Origin: Benincasa hispida
Lineage: Eukaryota > Streptophyta > Magnoliopsida > Cucurbitales > Cucurbitaceae
Length of the DNA: 64,000 nt
Assembly: GCF_009727055.1 (NCBI RefSeq)
Contig: NC_052353.1
Coordinates: forward strand, 47,117,326 to 47,181,325
Direction of reading: 5' to 3'
The notes under the pieces were generated by a model. The model was given only the letters and a program-made list of their open reading frames with translations, did not search any database and was not told the origin of the DNA. Shown here in pieces: positions 1-10,020 of this stretch. The stretch's first letter is position 1. Each line of letters opens with the position of its first letter. The position numbers were made by a program, and so were the translations under genes.

Positions 1-574
1 GGATGTCTCTCTCGAACTTTTCTCTGGTAGCACTTCGTTACCAATGGTAGGAAATGGCAATCATTCCACCTTTTTCTTTCTTGTAATTGGTAGAGATGAA
101 GAATTTGCAAATTTTCTAGGTTCTACAATTTCTAATTTTCTAACTCTTTACTTCTGTAGGTAGCTTTCTCTTATATAGCCAATCAGCTGAGCCACTTAGT
201 GATGTGACTGCATTAAATTCCATACCCTAAGTTAGCCGTCTACAATTCTGCCTCGTTTAGACATCACCTATAAGTTGCTCATGCTTGCAAATTGTGATTT
301 GACGTTAATTTCATGAGCCAAATGTACCTACCATGTGTTGGATAAGCTGGACGTAGACTCCTTGTGTTGGCTTTGAAACACTTAGTAATTCACTTGATTT
401 CTACATTAAAGTGTGTTAGTGATGCAATTTCTACTTAAAATGGTACTTTTGCTTGAGTTTATCACATATGTACAATTCCATGCGTTTTTCCTTTATTATG
501 AATGTGTTTACATCATTTTAATCCTAATTATTCTAACTTTGAGAGAATAATAACTTATATTTCTACAAGTTATC
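1..574 (-). repeat. LTR piece, Ty3/gypsy Tat-like, reversed
   Basis: Read on the minus strand, this begins near 574 with a near-palindromic terminus of the TGATAACTTGTAGAAATA type and continues with an AT-rich LTR body. The forward LTR at 51755 has the same terminus and also shares the block AGGGTATGGAATTTAATGCA. No ORF is supported. It abuts a plus-strand pol tail head to head, so the junction is a rearrangement rather than a normal element end. Assignment to the Tat lineage is inferred from the terminus and from the neighbouring pol tail. Confidence 0.5.
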
Positions 575-775
575 GATGAACCCCAATCTTTTCAAATTGG
601 TGATCTAGTACTTGCTGTAAGAAGACCCATTATCACGAGGAGACATAAAGGAAATAAGCTCACACCTAAATGGAATGAACCCTACATCGTCAAAGAAATC
701 TACAAAAATGAAGCATATGTGATCGTTGATCAAGATGGATTAAGAATTGGCCTAATCAAATTTTATGCTCGATAA
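575..775 (+). pseudogene. Ty3/gypsy pol C-terminus (integrase tail)
   Basis: One open stretch ending in TAA at 773-775 gives about 66 residues with the pattern of a gypsy integrase C-terminal region: FQIGDLVL, then GNKLTPKWNEPYIVKE, then VDQDGLRIG and a terminal KFYAR. In intact relatives this part follows the DDE integrase core and closes the polyprotein. Everything upstream (protease, RT, RNase H, integrase core) is missing. The usual stretch between RIG and KRFYA appears shortened. A Tat-type gypsy element is the best reading. It is non-functional. Confidence 0.75.
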
Positions 776-875
776 ATATGTAAGAAAAGAACTCCTCATA
801 GTAAGAGTACAAACTACATGGTGCTCCTAGCCCGTATGAGATTAAAAGGTGAACGGCCTAAAGAAAAAACTTTTA

Positions 876-1066
876 AACTACGTTATGACTTGATCCTTTT
901 TTATTACAAAGGGTACACAGGTAGGTTGAAGAAAACTTCAAGTTCAATCCAGTAAAGAAAGAAAAGAAGAAAAAACTTTGTATTGAACTATGTTATGACT
1001 TGATTACATCATTATAAAGGATACGTAGACAACTGAACATAAAAAAATTTAAGTGCAATCATGTAA
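876..1066 (+). repeat. Two diverged direct repeats after the pol tail
   Basis: Units 876-956 and 986-1066 are about 80 bp each, 110 bp apart. Both start AACTAYGTTATGACTTGAT, carry a GGRTACRYAG block and end in an A-rich tract. They lie between the pol tail and the antisense ORF. Short duplicated blocks of this style are known downstream of pol in Tat-type elements. I see no coding potential. Confidence 0.5.
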
Positions 1067-1149
1067 AAAAAAAATTCATTCTCATTGAATCAAAGTTTCA
1101 TACTTAAATATGGAAAGTAATGATTAAAATCAAAAGAAATGGGGTAAAG

Positions 1150-1445
1150 TTAAAGCTTCCACTTGAAGTTCTTGAACTCTTCACATGCAGCATCCATATT
1201 CTTACGAATCGTAACCAAAGTTTCCTTGGTTCATTAGTAATAATTGGAGCATTCTCAAGAGTATTTATTTCCTCCTGCACTTTGGTAGCTTCAAGATGTC
1301 TTGTTTCTATGGCCTCATTTTTCTCACGAGATAAAATCAAAAGCCTTTCAGACTCGACATCTATATTTTGTAGTCTGGTCTCTAATTCTTCTTTTCCAAA
1401 GATAATTGTCTAACCTGCTTTTAAATAACTTGGTCTTATTCTTGA
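1150..1445 (-). pseudogene. C-terminal part of antisense PMD-associated ORF
   Basis: The minus strand encodes a Glu/Lys/Leu-rich, coiled-coil-like tail (LSREKNEAIETRHLEATK, then VQEEINTLENAP). After one frameshift it ends EEFKNFKWKL and a TAA at 1152-1150. I recognise this as the tail of a cucurbit retroelement-carried plant-mobile-domain-associated protein. Position (downstream of pol) and orientation (antisense) fit the extra ORF of Tat-lineage gypsy elements. The fragment at 16540-17436 looks like the preceding part of the same ORF. At least two frame breaks are visible, so it is a pseudogene. The family name is from memory, not a search. Confidence 0.55.
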
Positions 1446-1454
1446 ATAAATTGA

Positions 1455-2405
1455 GTGAATTAGGAATGATATCAATTTGAATTGTTCAAATTGAACTTCA
1501 ATTTGAAAATGTTCAAATTGAAATTAGGATTTGAATTTGAATAGGTTCAAGTTCGAATTAGGGGTTGTATAATTATATACGATATAATTAACGTTTAATT
1601 TATTAAAATTAAACGAAATTGGAGAGTTTATAACATTTAGATCTTAATTTTAAATATCAATTACATGAATAAGAATCATGTTTAAAATTAAGTGTATGAT
1701 TAATTTAATATTTGATATTAAATTAATTAAATTAATTAATTAATTAATTAAGTTTAATTAATTAAAAAGCAAATTAATTTCAAATTTTAAATTCAATTTA
1801 AGAAAATCAATTTTTTAATTTTAGATTTGATTAATTAGGAATTAATTAAATAAAATTTTGATTCATTATAGAATTAATTAAAACGAAATAAATTTGAAAT
1901 ACAAATTGGAGTTCAAAGTGGGTTTTCCCATATTTGAACCTAGTAGGAGGTGTTCCTCCTTGGTGTTCAATACCTAGCCCACTCCAATGTTACTGATTGA
2001 GATGTCATTGAGCTGATTCATGAGTGCTTGCATGCACTTAATGAATAAAAAGGCTTTGAATTTCTTAGATGTAGAAGAAGGCTTGCTGATTTTGGGAAAA
2101 TGTTGCAAATGTACTTCTTCCTCATAAATTCTCTCTAATTCCTAAACCAAATTCTCTCCAATTTGAGTTCGACCACTCAAATTCAAAGCTAAGAATAGTA
2201 AAGAAGATCTCTTGGTGATTCACTGAAGATGTAGAGCTGAATTGACGTGAAGGGCAACTTGGATTTGGAAGAATTCATCAAAGGTATGTTCATTTGAAAC
2301 CCACTCATGATTTTCTGCAAAAGCATGCTTTAGAACTCAAATTAAAGGTAATTAGAGTGCTTATTGATTCTGTTTGCTTCCATTGCATGCTTGTATATCT
2401 TATCA
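1455..2405 (+). repeat. Copia family L1 LTR, 3' half (5' LTR of a short element)
   Basis: The segment matches the distal half of the L1 LTR seen complete at 17437-19442: the GTTCAAATTG block, an ATATGATATAATTA-like block, ATTAATTAA runs, and an end CTTATCA directly before a primer binding site. The first part of the LTR is absent, cut where the antisense ORF begins. It acts as the 5' LTR of the short element closed at 3684. The left boundary is approximate. Confidence 0.7.
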
Positions 2406-2407
2406 AT

Positions 2408-2420
2408 TGGTATCAGAGCG
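2408..2420 (+). other. Primer binding site, initiator tRNA-Met type
   Basis: TGGTATCAGAGCG begins 2 bp after the LTR end. It matches the usual plant retrotransposon primer site complementary to the 3' end of initiator tRNA-Met, which primes minus-strand cDNA synthesis. Confidence 0.85.
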
Positions 2421-3670
2421 TGATTTAAGCACTCAATTAACGTTAATTTGAGTTTTAATGGGTGAGTTTCTGAAGTTGCATGTTTTGGACTGATATGGAT
2501 GGCTTTTCAGCTTTGGCATTAGATTTCTCTTTGATTTCTATGTTTAATTTGTAATTTGCTCTTAATTAATGAGTTTATATGTGTGTTTCAGGGTCTGTAA
2601 TTTATTTGGAGTCATTAGAGTCCAAATTAGGGTGTAATTTGGAGATTGAAACAAGCAAGATCGTGGAGCAGAAAATAGAGAATAGCCTACTGCCCAGGTA
2701 GCGTTGCAATGCTGCCCTTGGGCATTGCAAGTTATGCTTGACACAGCCCGCAGTGTTGCAACACTGGGATGAGCGTTGTAACGCTGTTCATCCCAATTGA
2801 GCAACGTGCGGTTCAATTTGGTTCCCGTAGGAAAAGCCTGGTTTGATAGGTTCAGCCCTATTCCAGTCTGGCTCATCCATTCTTGGACCAGTTCAACCCA
2901 TTTTAATGCCTTGAAGGTCTGGTTCGAGTTGTTCGGGTTCGGTTTGGGACAGTTCAGGCGATTCTACACCAAATTGAAACTGTTTTTAGACTTAATTTGT
3001 AATAAATTAGTTATTTTGCTTGCTTAGGATGCCAAAGTTATCAGTGTTTATTTAAATAATTAAGCATGTAATGTATATTGTATTTAAATTTAAACATGTT
3101 TGTGCATATAGTATGTCATTTAGATTTAAAATCCCACCATAAAAAGCATGTTACATGCATTATATATAAGTTATAAATTGTTATAATATATAGAATGCAT
3201 GTTTAGGGTTTCTGTTATTTAATATAACTGTTATATTAAATTTGAATGCCTTTTGGTGTATGTTGTGGATGGAAAAGCATGTCTAATTTTTATAAGTTGT
3301 TATAAAATTGAATTAGACATTAAAATCCATAGCAAAGATAAGTTGCATGCTCACATAGGTTAACCATTTGTTTTAATAAGTTAAAATAGGTTAACCACCT
3401 ATTTCTATACGATCGTGTAGTATTTACTAAACGATCGTTTAGCTAGCTAAACGATCGAGTAAATCGTTTACTCTATCGCGTAGCGTTGGTTGCCCAATCG
3501 CTTAGATGCTAAAGGTAGACGATCGTAGTGGGAGCATTTGACGCTCATTGTTTAGTAAAAGACACACGCTAGACGATCGTGTAATTAGCTTTCTTCATCG
3601 CATGCCCTAGTTTATTGTATATTGTACATGGTTTTTATTGTATTGTACATTAGTCTCTCTAGGCATTAAT
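2421..3670 (+). mobile_element. Non-coding interior of a short L1 copia derivative
   Basis: About 1.25 kb between primer site and polypurine tract with no gag or pol. Three modules are visible: a TTGCAA-centred repeat cluster (about 2695-2790, e.g. GCGTTGCAATGCTG), a GGTTCGG-rich stretch (about 2800-2960), and an ACGATCGT-rich cluster (about 3405-3600) containing a 26-bp perfect palindrome at 3432-3457. Between them lies AT-rich leader sequence shared with other L1 copies. The unit looks like an internally deleted, non-autonomous derivative that would need proteins from coding relatives. Confidence 0.65.
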
Positions 3671-3682
3671 GCAAGTGGGAGA
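3671..3682 (+). other. Polypurine tract
   Basis: GCAAGTGGGAGA lies just before a TGTTGGG LTR start. It is the expected plus-strand priming site, and the same AAGTGGG core precedes the L2 LTR at 39409. Confidence 0.7.
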
Positions 3683-3683
3683 T

Positions 3684-3904
3684 TGTTGGGATTGGTGTCC
3701 TAATTCTCTCGGAGTCTTATTGTTTGTAATTATACACATTATTTTATGAATAAAATAATATTTTTTTTAAATAATGTTTTTTTAATAAATAATAACAAAA
3801 ATAGGGTTGGNTATTGTTTGTAATTATACACATTATTTTATGAATAAAATAATATTTTTTTTAAATAATGTTTTTTTAATAAATAATAACAAAAATAGGG
3901 TTGG
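3684..3904 (+). repeat. Copia L1 LTR start, interrupted and containing an N join
   Basis: Starts TGTTGGGATTGGTGTCC, like the other L1 LTRs. The first 90-130 bp can be followed, then a single N at 3811 is flanked by exact copies of the same 93 bp. LTR similarity stops around 3904, and middle LTR sequence resumes only at 9283. The intervening block carries the MULE and plant-mobile-domain pseudogenes. About 200 bp of LTR expected between the two parts is not present. Confidence 0.65.
3718..3904. repeat. Exact 93-bp duplication around a single N
   Basis: Bases 3718-3810 and 3812-3904 are identical by eye, including the 8-T and 7-T runs, and are separated only by N at 3811. This is the signature of a scaffold or gap-fill join whose two ends overlap but were not merged. 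It is probably an assembly artefact, not biology. Confidence 0.85.
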
Positions 3905-4383
3905 AGGGAAACAATTTATAAGAATAGGTGTTTTGGAAAACTATTGACAAAATTAGGGTAATGGAATCGTGTACCGAGTATACGATTTCCATGTGGTATA
4001 CTCGTATACCCAGTACACGAGTACCATTTAATCAAGTCAGCACCACGTCTGCTGACTGGTTGACCGATCGAGCAAACTCGTGGACCCGGTCCACGATTGC
4101 TTATAATTTTTTTCTTTTTTTAAAAAAAGTTTGTTGACTATTTTTTTTAATTGTAGATGTACAACAATATTAAAACTTTAGTAATTGGTCAATAAATTCC
4201 TTCATTATTAAATTTAATATTTAATCTACAATAAAAACATCTTACACTCATATTAAAAAAAAATACCATGATATTAAAGAATTCTACAATTAGTTCTTTA
4301 ATTTACAATTTGAAAATGATACAATGTGAGATTTAAAAATAACCCCTCTGGCCCTTACCCCTCATGGGGGTTGTCTTCGTGTC
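3905..4383. other. Gene-free spacer with clustered inverted repeats
   Basis: Short perfect inverted repeats cluster here: GGTATAC/GTATACC at 3995-4010, GTCAGCA/TGCTGAC at 4036-4056, and CGTGGAC/GTCCACG at 4079-4095, with related GTACACGA-like words between them. The rest is AT-rich. It lies just past the 3' end of the minus-strand plant-mobile-domain pseudogene. I see no terminal inverted repeat pair that would prove an element end. Confidence 0.45.
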
Positions 4384-4386
4384 TTT

Positions 4387-6029
4387 CTAAATTAGGTTCA
4401 CCCTGTTATCGCTGTCGTCTTCGACGTATACGTCTTCGATCGGTGTCAGCAACATTAAGTCATCTTGTTTATTGAATAATACCTTATACGTTGACCAAGG
4501 TTTGCTGACACATTGAACCCAATTCTGGTAAGTTATTCTGCACTGAATATTGTTGAACATCACCGATATAATTATTCTGTACAATAAAAAAAATAAATAT
4601 TAAATAATATTCATATTATATATATGGAAAATGTCTGATATTAAATCTCTTACCATGCAGTAATAGTAAGCGCCGTCAACTGTGATAAATCGCCTCGTGA
4701 TAAAATTGTACCAGGGAAAGTAGTTGTCTGATACAGTTGACCCATTTATTAATTCTCCTTGTGCACAACGATCATGTCATCCATGCTAGTAGGATAAATA
4801 TTCCGCATGGATTCGACGCGAGTCTTAGTCGTGCTTAGAACAACGAAGGTATCGTTTGTCGCAGACCAAACTGTCTCAACACATGATCTGGATGATGCCA
4901 CTCTACTATATGGAAGCATATAAGAGGGCTAACGGTCAACCAGATGTCTTCACCATCACGACAATAATTAGGTAAGGATGACCAAATCTGTGTGTATGGC
5001 GTCCAAACAACCCGACAAAAAAATAATAAGTAGACATATAAAACGTTTTAAATATTCATTTATATATATATTTACTACTCGATTGTGCACCAGCATGTCG
5101 AATATTTTCTTGTACACGAGCAACATATTTGCTGACTGTTCAAAGGCAGCTAATACACCACTCCATCTAAAATTATAAAAAATACAATTATTTTATATTC
5201 TTACATAAAATGGTAACGAAATAAATATATAAATGAAATAATAGACGATGATCTGGGGCCTGTAGTTGGACTTGTGGTGCTATAATTGGAAATCGATCAT
5301 AGGCCCGTACTTGTAATAGTATCAGTGGCCCCGCTATTTCCAACGCTTGTGCATTGAAAGCCCGACAAAGTTCTCTATACAACCATGCAAGACATGCACC
5401 ACTCCACGAGTACATACTAATGTGCTCGAAATCAGACAATAGTGGGAGGAACATGAGATGCACCAGAGTATTTGACTTGTCAGCAAATAAAAATCCTCTA
5501 ATAAGCTAAGGATGGATGCTCGTGCGTACCTACGTACGCTGATGTCGTTGTGATCGGGAGGTAATTCTAGAATTGGGGACGCCAACCAAGGGACACTCAA
5601 TCTTGATTCCTTCATATCCTTTGGTAGAATGCCTAAGAGCTCTTCACAAACATTCTTCCAGTCATACTATAGTGAACCTATCAATAGTTGTCTGTCCACT
5701 CGTAATCCAAATTGTATGGCAACATCCTGTAGCGTAATCGTACATTCCCCACAAGGTAGGTGAAATGTGTGGGTTTCTGGTCTCCAGCATTCAACTAGAG
5801 CAGTAATAAGGTGTCAATCAAACTGGATGAAACCAATTTGTGCAACCCCAAGAAAACTTGCCTGCTGAACATATGGAATAATGCAGTGATCAAATAGGAT
5901 AATATGTTGTGCAATTGCCACCCTTCTCCGACAACTCAACACTACAGTGGAAGAACTATCCCATACTATCTATGAACGATGCGTATTTTGTTGGTACAAT
6001 TGTACAGGATTAGAAGGACCAGGCTTCAT
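4387..6029 (-). pseudogene. Plant mobile domain (MAIN/MAIL-like) protein, broken
   Basis: From an ATG at 6029 the minus strand encodes pieces of a plant mobile domain protein, a family that includes host MAIN/MAIL proteins and transposon-borne copies. Visible signatures in order: [20 protein letters not shown] (near 5740), RLSVPWLASPILELPPD (near 5590), VRRYARASIL, then in another frame HLMFLPLLSDFEHISMYSWS, GACLAWLYRELCRA and GPLILLQVRAYDRF (near 5300). A separate C-terminal exon-like piece ends at 4387. Stops are present near 5670 and 5800 and a frameshift lies near 5480, so it is not functional. The adjacent same-strand MULE transposase suggests both belong to one Mutator-like element. Confidence 0.75.
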
Positions 6030-6059
6030 TACCTAAAAAGTTCAAAAAAATTACATTAC

Positions 6060-6480
6060 ATAATAAAATCCATGACATAAAAAGTACATAAAAAGTACAT
6101 AAAAAAATACAATTACATAAAATAAATTTATTGCATAAATTCATTACATAAATTTATTATAAGTACATAAAGAATACAAGTACATAAAATATACAATTAC
6201 ATGAAAAATATAAGTACATAAAGAATAAGAGTACATAAAATATACAATTACATGAAAAATATAAATATATAAAGAATACAAATACATAAAATATACAATT
6301 ACATGAAAAATATAAATACATAAANATGAAAAATATAAATACATAAAGAATACAAATACATAAAATATACAATTACATGAAAAATATAAATACATAAAGA
6401 ATACAAATACATAAAATATATAATTACATGAAAAATGTAAGTACATAAAGAATACAAGTATATAAAATATGCATGTAAAA
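6060..6480. repeat. AT-rich tandem repeat, about 60-bp units
   Basis: Repeated units of the form TACATAAAGAATACAA, TACATAAAATATAC, AATTACATGAAAAATATAA run across about 400 bp. One N at 6325 is preceded and followed by the same 22 bp (ATGAAAAATATAAATACATA plus AA), another apparent unmerged join. Long Tyr/Phe/Cys/Ile open frames on the minus strand here are translation of the repeat, not genes. It separates the MULE and plant-mobile-domain pseudogenes. Confidence 0.75.
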
Positions 6481-6491
6481 AAAAACTACAC

Positions 6492-8513
6492 CTAATAACC
6501 TGAAGACGACGAAGCACCCAGTGTACGTTGTGGACAAGTCCGTCTGTTATGTCCTTCTCTTTTGCAAATTGTACATCGCAGTTTTTGGCTTGTTTCTCTC
6601 CAATCCATTTCATTATGAACGCGCCTACTTTTTGGCCGACCTTGTTCTCTTAGTAAGTTCGCATTTGGATGAACTTCTATAAATGATAATTCTGGCCAAT
6701 AATCTGGGTGTTGAATTAGATGGAAGCAGCCTTTATAACAAAACTTGAAATTGGACAATTTGTAGCATTCATCTATAAGTGGTAGGTATGTCATACGCAT
6801 GTAATTACAAACTGCAATTACATGAGAGCATAAAATCTTGAATGATTGCCACTTATTGCAAGAACATGTCCTTCTTTCAAGCTCGAAACTTGGGTGTGTT
6901 GTCCTTTATAAGGAGAAATCATACTTATGCCAGTTTGTACTTCGAAAGTTTTGACTTTCCCTGTCAATGGATGTCACCATATGCGCCGATGCTCGTTTTT
7001 CTCACCTCTTCAGTTTTTTTATGGCATATTCTGTATATATGTCCCCACGATCGAGTGTTTCACTGATTTCTTGTCTCCGGCATTCAAAATACAGTATTGT
7101 GCGACAGAATGTTAGCCTAACCAAAGAAGTAATTGGTAACATTCTAGCACCTTTGAAAACACCGTTCATGCATTCAGCTGCATTGCTTGTCATCCACCCA
7201 TAGCGATACCCACCGTCATGTGACTGTGACCATTTTTCCAAGTCAATGTCTGAAAAAAATTCAAGACATTCAAAATGCAATTGTTTCAATTCTTTCATGC
7301 ACCGAATGAACTTACGCCTTTGGTGTTGATTTCTGGCATTAAACACCAAATTTTTTAGTTGCTTTGATTTGTATTTTGTATTGAAATTACTGGCAATATG
7401 GCGAAGACAATATTGGTGGTACGCTCTGGGTTCACTTCAACAAATTTCTTCATTATTAATTGCAGCAAGAATGCCCTTATGTCTATTATAAATCAAGCAA
7501 ATACCCTCTCTTTGGGTAACATATTCACGCAATACCCACAAAAACTATGACCAACTGGACGAATTCTCACCTTCAATGATAGCAACAGCAAGGGGAAATA
7601 TATGTCCATTTGCATTAATAGATAAGACTGTCAATAATTTCCCCTTATACTTTCCATAGAGATGAGTTCCATCAATCTAGATTAATGGTGTACAATGAAC
7701 CCTTCTCTTGCAGGACTAAAAGACCAAAAAACTCGTTCAAAAATAGTCGTACCTGACACATTAGAGGGAAGGAAAACCCTATCTGTTCATGTTCCTGGAT
7801 TGTAATGTACAAGAGCACTTAGCCAATGCAGAAGCTCCGAATATAATTTCTCCCAATCGCCAAACACAACAATCAACGCTTTTCTCTTTGCTTGCCATAC
7901 CCGTCTATAATTGACATTATAGCCATATTGTTTTTTAATGGCTTCTTGGAGTAGGGCCACAGGTACTCCAGGATCAGCTCTAACCAAATTTTGAATTTCA
8001 ATACTCATGAAATTTGAATCAAGCTGTGAATGATCTTGTGTCAATTCTAAAAACAAACATGAGTGTTCTCCTTGAAGTTTGATGATTTCGAACATCCCAT
8101 GAGTTTTGCGTCGACATGCCCATAACCTCCAAGCACAACCGTCACTCCATGATTTACATTTAGCATACCAAAGATCCTGATTTGATTCCACTACGATAAT
8201 TTCATAGTGTTCTGTCACACAATATTTTTTTTACAGCAAGTTGTAAATCTTCTTTGGTATTAAACAACATTCCTTTTTGTACTAAACTATAGTTATCTAT
8301 ACCTATATTCCTTTCTTCCAAAGTAGACCCTAGTTCACCAGTTAAATTTGTCATTTCCCAATCTATTTGAGTGAACATTTCCGACAGTACCAACTCAAGA
8401 TCACGTTCACCACTACTGTCATATCCAAATAATTCATCAACTTCAATGTCAATGTCATTATCTCTATCATTTTCAGGTTCAATAATTACTAAATCTTCAA
8501 AACGCATCGACAT
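6492..8513 (-). pseudogene. Mutator-like (MULE) transposase, broken
   Basis: The minus strand encodes a MuDR-type transposase from an ATG at 8513 to a stop at 6492. Order of parts: acidic N-terminus; MuDR domain (KGMLFNTKEDLQLAVKK, then after a frameshift near 8215 YEIIVVES, GCAWRLWACRRK, HSQLDSNFMSIEIQ); MULE catalytic region near 7690-7440 (IDGTHLYGKYKGKLL, NGHIFPLAVAIIEGEN) with in-frame stops; MSNAAECMNGVFKGARM-like segment near 7160 (here TSNAAECMNGVFKGARM); SWIM zinc finger near 6850 (CSC then CSH); and a CCHC-like knuckle CTICKREGHNRRTCP near 6545. Several stops and frame changes make it inactive. The plant-mobile-domain pseudogene downstream on the same strand is the likely partner ORF. 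Confidence 0.85.
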
Positions 8514-8584
8514 ATTTATTATGATTTTTTTAACTGTTATAGTTGACAAAAAAATATGTTAATATGTCAATCCAACAAAATCCA

Positions 8585-9255
8585 ATTTCTAAGTTTAACA
8601 TATAAGATCCAAATATTATACATTTAAATCAGCCAAAAACTAAGATTTATAAACTATATATTTAAATCAGCCAAAACAAATAAAAAAAAATATAAGATCT
8701 AAGATTTAAGATCTATATATAAGTTCAGCCCAACAAATACATATAAGATCAGCCCAACAAATTCATATATTTCTAAGTTTAACATACATATATTTCTAAG
8801 TTTAAATCAGGTCAAACAAATAAAAAACTATAAGATCTAATATTTAAGATTTATAAACATATACATATAACATCAGCCCAACAAATACATATAAGATCAG
8901 CCCAAAAATTCATATATTTCTAAGTTTAACATACATATATTTCTAATTTTAAATTAGCCCAAACAAATAAAAAAAATATAAGATATAAGATTTAAGATAT
9001 AAGATTTAAGATCTACAAACATATACATATAAGATCAACCCAACAAATCCATATATTTCTAAGTTTAACATACATATATTTCTAAGTTTAAATCAGCCCA
9101 AACAAATAAAAAATATAAAATCTAAGATTTAAGATCTACAAACATATACATATAAGATCAGCCCAACATATTCATATATTTTTAAGTTTAACATACATAT
9201 ATTTCAAAGTTTAAATCAGCCCAAACAAATAAAAAAAAATATAAGATCTAAGATT
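8585..9255. repeat. Minisatellite-like tandem repeat, 5 diverged units
   Basis: Units carry TTCTAAGTTTAACATA, ATCAGCCCAAACAAATAAAA and ATAAGATCTAAGATTTAAGA blocks. The block TTCTAAGTTT recurs at about 8586, 8771, 8918, 9057 and 9180, so unit length falls from about 185 to about 123 bp. It lies upstream of the MULE transposase start and may be a subterminal region of that element. No coding potential. Confidence 0.7.
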
Positions 9256-9282
9256 TACTACAGAACTAGAGAAAGAATTTTA

Positions 9283-10020
9283 TTGGAGACTTACATCTCA
9301 CCAAAACGACCATAGATGACACGACCTCAATCCTGAGTGTTTTGGGAACTCCTAACTTTGAGGGTGGTCCTTTGATTAGTATGGGTGAGAGTGGCCAAAT
9401 TGCCAACTCAACATGCCTACTTTTGGGGACTTGTCTGATTTGGGAGCTGGGAACTCACTTACACAAGATGGAATTCACTCCTTCTCCGAAGCAGGGGTAA
9501 GTAGATAGATTACTCCCTTAAGGGCCGATTCCAGGGCTTGAACATAGTAGCCACAGCTTCTCTTTGGAAGAGAGGACTCAGTCATAGTAGAACTATGACT
9601 TATGTTCATTAGAGGATTCAGTAGTACTTAAGGAGTTAGATGTAACTATAGAGGCATAAATGGTTTGGTCGAGTTGTACTTACGAACGATCTATGAAGGG
9701 TTGTCGAATTGCTGATTGGTTAAGATGGACACATAATATATATGTAGTAAGGAGATTTCAGCTATCGGTGTTTGGTGGAGTGCCTGGAAGTTGATGGGTG
9801 GTAGATTCCATGACTAAAGAGTTAGTCAGTTATTCATGTACCATTGGAGCTTCGAGCTACAAGTCCATAAGGTCCCCTTGATAGCTCAATGGATTCAAGT
9901 TGAGGATCAGTTCTTGGTGTTGATTTGAAATGTTCAAATTGACAAGAGGTAATTTGATTATACGAGATATGATCTATATGGTGTATGAGATACATCAAAT
10001 GGAGGGTTAATGTAAACCTA
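9283..10020 (+). repeat. Copia L1 LTR, middle part
   Basis: Plus-oriented L1 LTR sequence from the GAGACTTACATCTC block through ATGGAATTCACTCCTTC, the GAAGGGTTGTC block and the GTTCAAATTGACAAGAGG block. It corresponds roughly to positions 440-1180 of the complete LTR at 17437. It has neither LTR end, and could be the continuation of the LTR started at 3684 after the MULE block. Confidence 0.7.

Noticed and set aside
6144..6613. Overlapping minus-strand frames of 70-104 residues rich in Tyr, Phe and Cys
   Set aside because: They are translations of an AT-rich tandem repeat and all run across the N at 6325; composition is set by the repeat unit.
6060..9255. Possible CRISPR-like or satellite array
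   Set aside because: Units vary in length and sequence, have no unique spacers, and the genome is clearly eukaryotic; ordinary tandem repeats explain them.
3905..9282. Clean terminal inverted repeats for the MULE/PMD block
   Set aside because: I compared the sequence next to both LTR junctions and saw no matching inverted ends or 9-bp direct repeats.
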